12,476 nucleotides of DNA from an uncultured Lachnospiraceae bacterium (lineage in GTDB: Bacteria; Bacillota_A; Clostridia; Lachnospirales; Lachnospiraceae), in assembly GCA_910587905.1 (NCBI GenBank), contig CAJUOF010000290.1, forward strand, positions 1-12,476, read 5' to 3'. The stretch's first letter is position 1. Each line of letters begins with the position of its first letter. The notes beneath the pieces were generated by a model, which was given only the letters and a program-made list of their open reading frames with translations, ran no database searches and was not told the origin of the DNA. The translations under genes were made by a program, and so were the position numbers. Shown piece by piece: positions 6,463-12,476 of the stretch.

Positions 6463-7458
6463 ATGACAGACAAAAAGAACAAAGTTCTAAATGTGTTGAT
6501 TCCGGTTTACAGACCGGACGCAAAGCTGGGACATTTACTCCACATGTTAAACCGGCAGAGGCTTTTGCCGAATAAAATCGTTCTGATGGTGACCGATGAT
6601 GAGAAGGAGGAGGCCAGAGAGGGAAACACCCTTCTCGCCCGTTGGATTTCGGAGAGTCAAATTTCGGTGGAATGCCACACTCTTTCTAAAAAGGAGTTTG
6701 ATCATGGCGGCACCAGAAATGCAGGAATGGGTTTTTGTGACGGTGAATATGTTCTCTGCATGACCCAGGATGCCGTCCCGGAGAATGAGTTTCTGACCGA
6801 AGAGCTGTTAAAGCCCTTCGAGGAAGCGTTTTGTGGGGCAAAGAATGGTTGTCTGGGGGAGACGGAGCTTTTAGTCGCCTATGGCCGTCAAATGCCGGCG
6901 AAGGGGTGTAAGCTTTTGGAGCAGTATACAAGAAGCTTCAATTATCCGGAAGAAAGCAGAATCAAAACGATGGCGGATGTCCCAGAGCTTGGCATCAAAA
7001 CATTCTTTGCCTCCAATGTCTGCGCACTTTATAAAAAGAATCTTTTTCTAAAACAGGGCGGGTTTCCGGAGAAAACGATTTTCAATGAGGATATGATCTT
7101 TGCAGGGCGGGCGGTGAAGGCCGGTTATGGGATCGCCTATGTATCCGGAGCGAGAGTCATTCATTCCCATAATCTGTCGGGCGCGGAGCAGTTTCACAGG
7201 AACTTTGATTTGGCTGTCTCTCAGGCAGAGCACCCGGAGGTGTTTGCGGGGATTCGCTCGGAGGGGGAGGGTATGAAGCTGGTGAAGACGACGGCTCTTC
7301 GTCTGGTGAAGAGCGGGAAAGGATATCTGCTTCCGGCGCTGATCTGGTCAAGTGGCTGCAAATATGTGGGATATTTTCTCGGAAAACGCTATCGGAGACT
7401 GCCGAAGGGACTGATTAAGGCGTGCAGTATGAATAAACGGTATTGGGGGGACAGGTGA
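6463..7458 (+). CDS. GT2 glycosyltransferase, rhamnosyltransferase-like
   Basis: 331 residues, GT-A fold of family GT2. It starts with LNVLIPVYRPD (9-19), has DHGGTRN (80-86) and MTQDAVP (100-106), a pair of motifs characteristic of bacterial rhamnosyltransferase-like GT2 proteins, and the acceptor-side acidic motif NED (208-210) with FASNVCALYKK before it and VIHSHNLS after it. The C-terminal 70 residues are basic and moderately hydrophobic, suggesting peripheral membrane association. It likely transfers rhamnose (or a similar deoxyhexose) from a nucleotide sugar to a lipid-linked acceptor on the cytoplasmic side. No dTDP-rhamnose synthesis genes are in the window, so the sugar is uncertain; Galf transfer is an alternative given glf. 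The ATG is preceded by GAGGAGG at ideal spacing. Its stop overlaps the next start (TGATG). Confidence 0.87.
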   Translation: MTDKKNKVLNVLIPVYRPDAKLGHLLHMLNRQRLLPNKIVLMVTDDEKEEAREGNTLLARWISESQISVECHTLSKKEFDHGGTRNAGMGFCDGEYVLCMTQDAVPENEFLTEELLKPFEEAFCGAKNGCLGETELLVAYGRQMPAKGCKLLEQYTRSFNYPEESRIKTMADVPELGIKTFFASNVCALYKKNLFLKQGGFPEKTIFNEDMIFAGRAVKAGYGIAYVSGARVIHSHNLSGAEQFHRNFDLAVSQAEHPEVFAGIRSEGEGMKLVKTTALRLVKSGKGYLLPALIWSSGCKYVGYFLGKRYRRLPKGLIKACSMNKRYWGDR

Positions 7459-8183
7459 TGTCTGAGGTATTGGTGATCATACCTGCGTACAATGAGGAAG
7501 AAAATATTGAGCGGGTGGTGAGAAACCTGGAGACTCATTATCCGGAGTTTGACTATGTGGTAGTCAACGACGGTTCCAAGGACAGTACGGCGGAAATCTG
7601 TCGGAAAAACGGTTATAATCTTTTGGATCTTCCCGTAAATTTGGGATTGGCAGGAGGATTTCAGGCAGGGCTGAAATATGCTTGGTATCACCATTATTCC
7701 TATGCGGTTCAGTTTGACGGGGACGGTCAGCATCGGCCGGAATATATCGATGCGATGCAAAAAAAGATGGAAGGGGGCTATGACATTGTCATCGGTTCCC
7801 GGTTTGTCACAGAAAAGAAGCCGAAGAGCATGCGGATGCTTGGAAGCAATCTGATCGCCACAGCGATTCGTCTGACGACAGGGGTGAAGATCAAGGATCC
7901 TACCTCCGGCATGCGGATGTTCAGCCGGAAAATGATCGAAGAGTTTGCCCTGGGCCTAAATTACGGGCCGGAGCCGGACACGGTCTCTTACTTGATCAAG
8001 CAGGGGGCAAAGGTGGCGGAGGTGCAGGTCACTATGGATGAGCGGATTGCCGGCGTCAGCTACTTAAATCCCATCAATGCTGTGAAATATATGAGTAAGA
8101 TGCTGTTTTCCATTCTGCTCATTCAAAATTTCAGAAAACGGGACAGGCGTTATAAGAAAAAGGCAGGAGGAACGGAAGAATGA
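7458..8183 (+). CDS. GT2 polyprenyl-phosphate glycosyltransferase (DPM1/GacI-like)
   Basis: 241 residues from the ATG at 7458, whose A is the last base of the previous stop; a G-run (7445-7450) serves as binding site. A TTG five codons upstream is in frame but less likely. Motifs in order: VIIPAYNEEENI (6-17), VVVNDGS (34-40), NLGLAGGFQAGL (61-72), the metal-binding QFDGDGQH (85-92), IGSRF (112-116), DPTSGMR (147-153) and a basic tail. This is the dolichol-phosphate-mannose-synthase-like branch of GT2, which loads a single sugar onto undecaprenyl phosphate. It has no transmembrane helices of its own, but the next gene, overlapping by 4 bases, encodes a DUF2304 membrane protein. That pair matches GacI/GacJ of Streptococcus pyogenes, where the small protein binds and activates the transferase. 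The sugar is unknown. Confidence 0.87.
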   Translation: MSEVLVIIPAYNEEENIERVVRNLETHYPEFDYVVVNDGSKDSTAEICRKNGYNLLDLPVNLGLAGGFQAGLKYAWYHHYSYAVQFDGDGQHRPEYIDAMQKKMEGGYDIVIGSRFVTEKKPKSMRMLGSNLIATAIRLTTGVKIKDPTSGMRMFSRKMIEEFALGLNYGPEPDTVSYLIKQGAKVAEVQVTMDERIAGVSYLNPINAVKYMSKMLFSILLIQNFRKRDRRYKKKAGGTEE

Positions 8184-8611
8184 CAACGGTGCTTCGGATT
8201 GTATTGATTCTGATGTCGTTTTTGGTGCTCATCGTTATGCTGCGCAAGGTCCGACAGTCCAAGGCACGGATCGAGGATTCCATGTTCTGGGTCTTCTTTG
8301 CCCTGCTCTTGGTGGTGTTCAGCATCTTCCCGCAGGCGGCAGACTGGCTGTCCGACCTGGTAGGTACCATGTCTACCTCCAATTTTATTTTTCTTCTGAT
8401 GATTTTCTTGCTGCTGGTAAAAAGTTTTTCCATGTCCATGCGGATCTCCCAGTTGGAGACGAGAGTGAAGGAACTGGTGCAGCGTATCGCGCTCACCAAT
8501 CAGGAGGTGGAGCGAAGGCTTGCCGCGGAACAGGAGGAGACTGGGAACGGGACGGAGAAGGCGGTATCCACGGGAGGCAAAAAACTTGTGGGGGAAAGAG
8601 AGGCCAAGTGA
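8180..8611 (+). CDS. DUF2304 small membrane protein, partner of the preceding GT2 (GacJ-like)
   Basis: 143 residues. Three predicted helices: about 5-24 (LRIVLILMSFLVLIVMLRKV), 34-52 (SMFWVFFALLLVVFSIFPQ) and 69-85 (NFIFLLMIFLLLVKSF), then a charged heptad-like stretch (RISQLETRVKELVQRIALTNQEVERRL) likely to form a coiled coil, and a loose polar tail. This matches the DUF2304 family in size and pattern, including the ARIEDSMFWVFFALLLV loop-helix. The ATGA overlap with the upstream GT2 gene implies coupled translation. In the streptococcal GacI/GacJ system the equivalent protein anchors and stimulates the polyprenyl-phosphate transferase; the same role is inferred here. The C-terminal tail after about residue 120 (Gly/Glu/Lys-rich) is longer than expected for a pure membrane anchor. 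Confidence 0.8.
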   Translation: MTTVLRIVLILMSFLVLIVMLRKVRQSKARIEDSMFWVFFALLLVVFSIFPQAADWLSDLVGTMSTSNFIFLLMIFLLLVKSFSMSMRISQLETRVKELVQRIALTNQEVERRLAAEQEETGNGTEKAVSTGGKKLVGEREAK

Positions 8612-8612
8612 G

Positions 8613-9446
8613 ATGGGGAATCCTTTGGTGAGCGTGTGCATTCCGGCATACAACAGCGCTGTCTATCTGAAGAGGACGATGGAATCTGTGCTTTGTCAGA
8701 CTTATCGGAATATTGAATTGGTGGTTGTGGACGACTGTTCAAAGGACAATACTCTGGAAGTGGCGGAAGCCTTAAAGGATCCGCGGATTCGTATTGTGAA
8801 AAATGAAAAGAATCTGGGAATGACCGGAAACTGGAATAAATGTCTCGCAGAGGCAAAAGGAGATTATATCAAGCTGATCTGTGCCGACGATATCCTTTAT
8901 GAAGACAGTATAAAAAAAGAACTTCGGGTGCTTCTTGCACATCCGGAGGTGACCTTGGCCATGAGCGACACCGCATTGATCGACGAAAACGGAAAGCGGA
9001 CCGGTTGTTTTAAGCGGTATCCGAGAGCCGGACTTCTGGATGGAAAAAAAATCGCGAAACGGGCGCTGATTTTTAAAAGCTTCTTCGGCGCACCCTGCAA
9101 TACGCTGTTTCCCAGAAGCTCCTATGAGAAAGCGGGGGGCTTTGACCCGAGGTTTCCCTATATCCTGGATTTTGATCTGTGGCTCCGGATGGCTTGCCTC
9201 GGTAAAATTTATGTGATTCGTGAGGAGCTGAACGGATTTAGGGTCCGCAATGATTCCAACACGGGGAATTTAATCAACGATGATCGGGAAACCTATAATG
9301 AAGAACACAGAGAGCTCCTAAAAAAACATAATACTCTGGGCGTTGTGCATCTGAATCGGTTTGAGCTTATGGTCAGTATGTTGATCCGCCATATACGGAA
9401 CGAGCTCATCCAGGTTTATCTTTGGATGAATGCGAAGAAGAAGTGA
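8613..9446 (+). CDS. GT2 glycosyltransferase (cytoplasmic GT-A)
   Basis: 277 residues from the ATG at 8613, one base after the DUF2304 stop, with AGAGAGG about 10 bases upstream. A longer in-frame version (from 8520) would overlap the DUF2304 gene by 92 bases with an Arg-rich, non-family N-terminus and is rejected. Motifs: LVSVCIPAYNSAVYLKRTMESVLCQTYRNIELVVVDD in the classical GT2 opening (catalytic-pocket Asp40/Asp41), NLGMTGNWN (68-75), metal-binding ADD (91-93), GAPCNTLFPR acceptor loop and DFDLWLRM (186-193), where the DxD-W position is the usual catalytic base region. It has no obvious membrane helix. The closest relatives are cell-wall and capsule transferases; the sugar could be Galf, a hexose or a deoxyhexose. 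It probably adds one residue of the lipid-linked repeat or side chain. Confidence 0.87.
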   Translation: MGNPLVSVCIPAYNSAVYLKRTMESVLCQTYRNIELVVVDDCSKDNTLEVAEALKDPRIRIVKNEKNLGMTGNWNKCLAEAKGDYIKLICADDILYEDSIKKELRVLLAHPEVTLAMSDTALIDENGKRTGCFKRYPRAGLLDGKKIAKRALIFKSFFGAPCNTLFPRSSYEKAGGFDPRFPYILDFDLWLRMACLGKIYVIREELNGFRVRNDSNTGNLINDDRETYNEEHRELLKKHNTLGVVHLNRFELMVSMLIRHIRNELIQVYLWMNAKKK

Positions 9447-9530
9447 AGGCTTCCGGAAATGCCGGAGCGAAGGCCGGGGATACCGAAGAGAAAAGATAAT
9501 CAGGAAGAGGAAACAGGGGTAGAAAGACGT

Positions 9531-12089
9531 ATGAAAAACAAGCTGGAAGAAATCTGGACAAAGTATGCACGTGTGATTTCATGCATGGTGATTCTTTGCT
9601 GTGTGGCGATGGTTTTTGTTGTCGGGAAGAAGCTTGGGCTTAAGGAGGTCTATGCGCCCGGGCATTTTTCTTACAGATCAGGTACGAATACGGTCGGATA
9701 TATTGAGGCGGGAGATGAGGGGATTTTTTCTTACGGTCCTTACGCCAATTTGAGGAAGGGGAATTATGAGGTAACCGTTGAATATATGACGGATACAGAT
9801 ATGGAGTTTGATATTATTTTTAAGAAAGGAAATAGCGGCCTTATATCGACTTTAGAAAAAGGAGAATTGCCTCATAACCAGACCACTTCTTCCGTGCGCT
9901 TTTATAAAAGTCAGGATATTAAGAATAATTCTTTGGAGGTCCGAACAAAGTATTCGGGTGAGGGGAGCTTTCAATTATATCGTGTCATATTGAAAAGACA
10001 GTTTCTTTTCGATTGGTATATCATTCCGACATTTGTGATTCTGGTTCTTTCCCTTGTTTTGATCTACAGAAAGAACTTGCAATTTGTACTGCAAAAGCCG
10101 AAAGCACTTCTGTATTTTGCAGGATTTTATATGCCATTAATCTGTCTGGAATTGTATACATTAGCATTTCTGCCAAAGGTTGGAAACATTATTTTTCAGA
10201 TTGTCGCCTGCGTTTTGATTCTTCTCCATGCATGGGGTGGGAAACGGGAAATCTATGATAAATATATAACGTTTCGATATCTGAAAAAAATTCTCAGCTG
10301 TTTTTATCTTGCTTTGTCCTTTTATGTCCTGGAAATGTATATGCGTTGGGCAACAGTAGGTGGAACTCATCTGTATGATACATCTGTACCAAATCTGTTT
10401 TCCTTCAGTATTATTGCAAGTATCATCTTCATTATTGTTTTAATGCCGAAGATCTGGCTAAAGCGGCTGGCTTATGGATTAGTCTACTATACATTTGTGA
10501 TTTTGCTTTTGGTGCAAAAAATCTATTATCAGGTATTTGGCAAACTTTTCAGTTTTAAGGATGTGGCCCTTGCCAAAGAAGGCAGTGACTATATGGACTA
10601 TGTCGTCAGTTTTATGGATTTTCGTTTTGTTTGCCTGGTTCTTTTATTGATTTTGATCGGAGTTGTGGGGATTTTTCTTGTGAAAAAAACGGTCGAATTG
10701 AAATGGAAAGGCGGTTTTGCAGCAGCTTCCATACTGGCAGCGATTGTGATCTATAGCCATACCATTTATGCGGGAGATTTTGGTAAATGGAATTCCTTTG
10801 AGAATGACAATTATATCTATGCAACCATGACTGATCGAAACGCAGCTTTTAAGCTTTGTGGATTTTACCAATACGAATTGAAAGATTTAAAAAGAACACT
10901 ATTTGCAAATTCAGGAGATCAGGAAGAACGCATGGAGGTGGTGGCGGATTTCTTTGAGGGCAGAGAGGGCGGACAGAATATTAATTCCATGACCGGAATT
11001 TTTAAGGATAAGAATGTAATTTTTGTATTGATGGAGAGCATTGATGACATTGCCTGCAAGGAAGAGATTATGCCAACCTTATATCGGATGGCAGAAGAGG
11101 GAATCAATTTCTCTAATATGTATGCCCCAATTTATGGTACGGCAGCGACTGCAAATTCCGAGATGGTAACGAATGTGGGTCTTTATGCCCCACTGGACGG
11201 CTCTTTGGTATATTCCTTTGCGGACAATTATTTTCCCTATAGCCTGGCAGCAAGATTGACGGATGCAGGGTATACGGCCAAACAGTTTCATTATAATACG
11301 CCTAGCTTTTACAGCAGAGATTTGCTGAATTCGGCATTTGGCTATCAGGAATATGTAAGCTTTCAGGGATATCCGCAGCCGACATTGGACACTACATTGG
11401 TTAAGGAAGATGGATTGTATAACAGATTTGTTGAAGGCCTTCCTTTTTTCAATTATATCATCACATATACTGCCCATTTAAGCTATAATGGAACAAATGG
11501 ACCGGCGGCATACGCAATGGAACAATATCCGGAGTATGCGGACATGACAGAGTCGGAGGAGGTCAATTACTATTTTGCGAAGGCGAGGATAACCGATGAT
11601 ATGCTGAGCGGTCTGCTTGATCGGCTGGAAGCAGACGGGCTTTTGGAGGATACTGTGATTATAGCCATTGGAGATCACTATCCTTATGGAATTGAAGATG
11701 AGGATGCATTGTATGCTCTTTCCGAGGTGGAGCGTTATGAGCAGCTTTTGTATAAGGTTCCCTGTGTGATTTGGACTCCGGGGATGACTCCTGTGACGGT
11801 AGACAAGCTTACGAGTTCCATTGATTTGGTTCCCACAATTATAAATCTTATGGGATTGGGAGATGTCTCCATGTACGTCGGACGTGATGTCTTTGATGAG
11901 AGTTATGAAGGATATGTATATTTTGCAGACGGCTCCTGGCTCATGGATGACGCTTATTATTTCCAGGGGAAGGTCATTTATGGTACGGCAGGAGAAGAAG
12001 AGCTTAGTAAAAGGAATCAACAGGTGATGGAGCTGATTACGGTAAATGATAATATTTTGGAGACAGATTATTATTTGAATGGCGAGTAG
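9531..12089 (+). CDS. LtaS-type phosphoglycerol (GroP) transferase with N-terminal extracytoplasmic domain
   Basis: 852 residues from the ATG at 9531. An in-frame ATG at 9459 would add 24 very charged residues, but it sits in the loop of a 7-bp hairpin (9449-9468). Domain order: transmembrane helix (about 15-33); a soluble, beta-rich region (about 42-156) with many aromatic and Gly residues; about eight further helices (between 160 and 412); then an extracytoplasmic sulfatase/LtaS-fold domain (about 490-790). The LtaS active-site pattern is present: Glu502 in VLMESID, nucleophile Thr540 in TANSE, His649 in YTAHLS, and Asp715-His716 in IGDHYPYG. LtaS-family enzymes take glycerol phosphate from phosphatidylglycerol; GacH uses it to decorate a wall polysaccharide. 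Within this operon the GacH-like role is more likely than lipoteichoic-acid polymerisation. It could instead transfer another phospho-alcohol. The gene is visibly more AT-rich than its neighbours, suggesting separate origin. Confidence 0.85.
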   Translation: MKNKLEEIWTKYARVISCMVILCCVAMVFVVGKKLGLKEVYAPGHFSYRSGTNTVGYIEAGDEGIFSYGPYANLRKGNYEVTVEYMTDTDMEFDIIFKKGNSGLISTLEKGELPHNQTTSSVRFYKSQDIKNNSLEVRTKYSGEGSFQLYRVILKRQFLFDWYIIPTFVILVLSLVLIYRKNLQFVLQKPKALLYFAGFYMPLICLELYTLAFLPKVGNIIFQIVACVLILLHAWGGKREIYDKYITFRYLKKILSCFYLALSFYVLEMYMRWATVGGTHLYDTSVPNLFSFSIIASIIFIIVLMPKIWLKRLAYGLVYYTFVILLLVQKIYYQVFGKLFSFKDVALAKEGSDYMDYVVSFMDFRFVCLVLLLILIGVVGIFLVKKTVELKWKGGFAAASILAAIVIYSHTIYAGDFGKWNSFENDNYIYATMTDRNAAFKLCGFYQYELKDLKRTLFANSGDQEERMEVVADFFEGREGGQNINSMTGIFKDKNVIFVLMESIDDIACKEEIMPTLYRMAEEGINFSNMYAPIYGTAATANSEMVTNVGLYAPLDGSLVYSFADNYFPYSLAARLTDAGYTAKQFHYNTPSFYSRDLLNSAFGYQEYVSFQGYPQPTLDTTLVKEDGLYNRFVEGLPFFNYIITYTAHLSYNGTNGPAAYAMEQYPEYADMTESEEVNYYFAKARITDDMLSGLLDRLEADGLLEDTVIIAIGDHYPYGIEDEDALYALSEVERYEQLLYKVPCVIWTPGMTPVTVDKLTSSIDLVPTIINLMGLGDVSMYVGRDVFDESYEGYVYFADGSWLMDDAYYFQGKVIYGTAGEEELSKRNQQVMELITVNDNILETDYYLNGE

Positions 12090-12103
12090 CAGTGGAGAAA
12101 AGT

Positions 12104-12403
12104 ATGGAGAGCTGGAAAGATATCCTTGGAAAACTGAGAAGAAATAGGCAATGGATTGCCTTGGTTTTTGGCGCTTTACTGTTGGCAGCCTTTTGGGTCC
12201 TCGGTTTTAAGACGGAAATTTGGCTGGTGCTGGAGGACTACAGCAGTAGGACGATGAAAATTTATTGTGTGGTTTCATTGCTTATGCTTTTGTTGGTCGT
12301 ATGGCTTGGGATTCTGGGAATTAAGAAGAAACAAGTCAAGCCGGAAAGGTTGTTTTTGCTGTGCGTCCTGGTGGCAGGGATTAGTTGGATGTGCGTTCTT
12401 CCT
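12104..12403 (+). CDS. Multi-pass membrane protein, N-terminal part (partial; cut by contig end)
   Basis: The ATG at 12104 has GGAG 6 bases upstream and starts 14 bases after the LtaS-like stop; an in-frame GTG at 12092 lacks a better site. One hundred genuine codons follow, then the frame runs on into adapter sequence with no stop, so any product beyond residue 100 is artificial. The real part has a basic N-terminus (KLRRNRQ) and three hydrophobic helices (about 18-34, 50-70 and 83-99), ending in SWMCVLP. Position and topology fit a GT-C polyprenyl-phosphate-dependent glycosyltransferase or a DUF2142-type protein, families that often have a Pro-rich acidic loop right after such a helix. That loop is not in the window, so family assignment is a guess from operon logic. 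Function is otherwise unknown. Confidence 0.7.
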
Positions 12404-12476
12404 AGATCGGAAGAGCACACGTCTGAACTCCAGTCACGTAACCGAATCTCGTATGCCGTCTTCTGCTTGAAAAAAA
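12404..12476 (+). other. Illumina TruSeq adapter read-through (non-genomic)
   Basis: From AGATCGGAAGAGC at 12404 the sequence is the standard TruSeq 3' adapter up to CAGTCAC (12437), then an 8-base index GTAACCGA (12438-12445), the P7 flow-cell sequence beginning ATCTCGTATGCC (12446-12469) and seven A. Its translations give the well-known database artefacts RSEEHTSELQS (in frame with the partial membrane protein) and RKSTRLNSSH (in another frame). The genomic insert ends at 12403. Confidence 0.99.

Noticed and set aside
12267..12470. Apparent 67-codon ORF ending in DRKSTRLNSSHVTESRM...
   Set aside because: Its C-terminal part is translated sequencing adapter; the N-terminal part is an out-of-frame reading of the membrane-protein gene.
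1..12476. CRISPR arrays, tRNA/rRNA genes, insertion sequences, phage or plasmid genes
   Set aside because: No regularly spaced repeats, cloverleaf-like sequences, transposase motifs or terminal inverted repeats were seen; apart from the adapter, all long stretches are accounted for by the listed genes.

Overview
The window looks like chromosomal DNA from a Gram-positive Clostridia, most likely a gut Lachnospiraceae-type bacterium. The evidence is the strong AGGAGG-like ribosome binding sites, sigma-A-type promoters, a long-form 2-isopropylmalate synthase, an OmpR/VanR-type two-component system and a cell-wall glycopolymer cluster with an LtaS-type enzyme. The taxonomic call is inference from gene style; there is no rRNA or marker phylogeny here. 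The right-hand end is not genomic: the last 73 bases are an Illumina library adapter with index and a short A-run, so the real sequence stops at 12403.

Layout. (1) Positions 1-1139, minus strand: a response regulator (429-1139) and, overlapping its end, the N-terminus of its probable partner sensor kinase (starts at 466 and runs off the left edge). (2) 1140-1377: divergent intergenic region with a perfect 18-bp palindrome on the regulator side and a perfect-consensus sigma-A promoter on the other. (3) 1378-2061, plus strand: a membrane-anchored amidase_2-type peptidoglycan amidase. (4) 2062-2312: a promoter followed by an approximately 205-nt leader with a strong 5' hairpin, upstream of leuA (2313-3968). 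(5) 3996-4025: a perfect 13-bp stem-loop between leuA and the next operon. (6) 4045 to the end, plus strand: a tightly packed surface-polysaccharide operon: UDP-galactopyranose mutase (glf), a MOP-superfamily flippase, a rhamnosyltransferase-like GT2, a polyprenyl-phosphate GT2 coupled to a DUF2304 membrane protein, another GT2, a large LtaS-type phosphoglycerol transferase with an extracytoplasmic N-terminal domain, and the N-terminus of a multi-pass membrane protein cut by the contig end.

How the genes fit together. Glf makes UDP-galactofuranose, and the cytoplasmic GT2 enzymes could build Galf/rhamnose-containing chains. The GT2 + DUF2304 pair, the flippase, the LtaS-like enzyme and the truncated membrane protein resemble, in parts list, the GacI/GacJ/GacK/GacH/GacL side-chain module of the streptococcal group A carbohydrate. 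There, a sugar is loaded on undecaprenyl phosphate, flipped, added outside the cell by a GT-C enzyme, and decorated with glycerol phosphate. The best reading is therefore a galactofuranose-containing wall polysaccharide with lipid-linked side-chain addition and a (glycero)phosphate decoration. The two-component system and amidase next door also concern the envelope, but no link to the operon is shown by the sequence.
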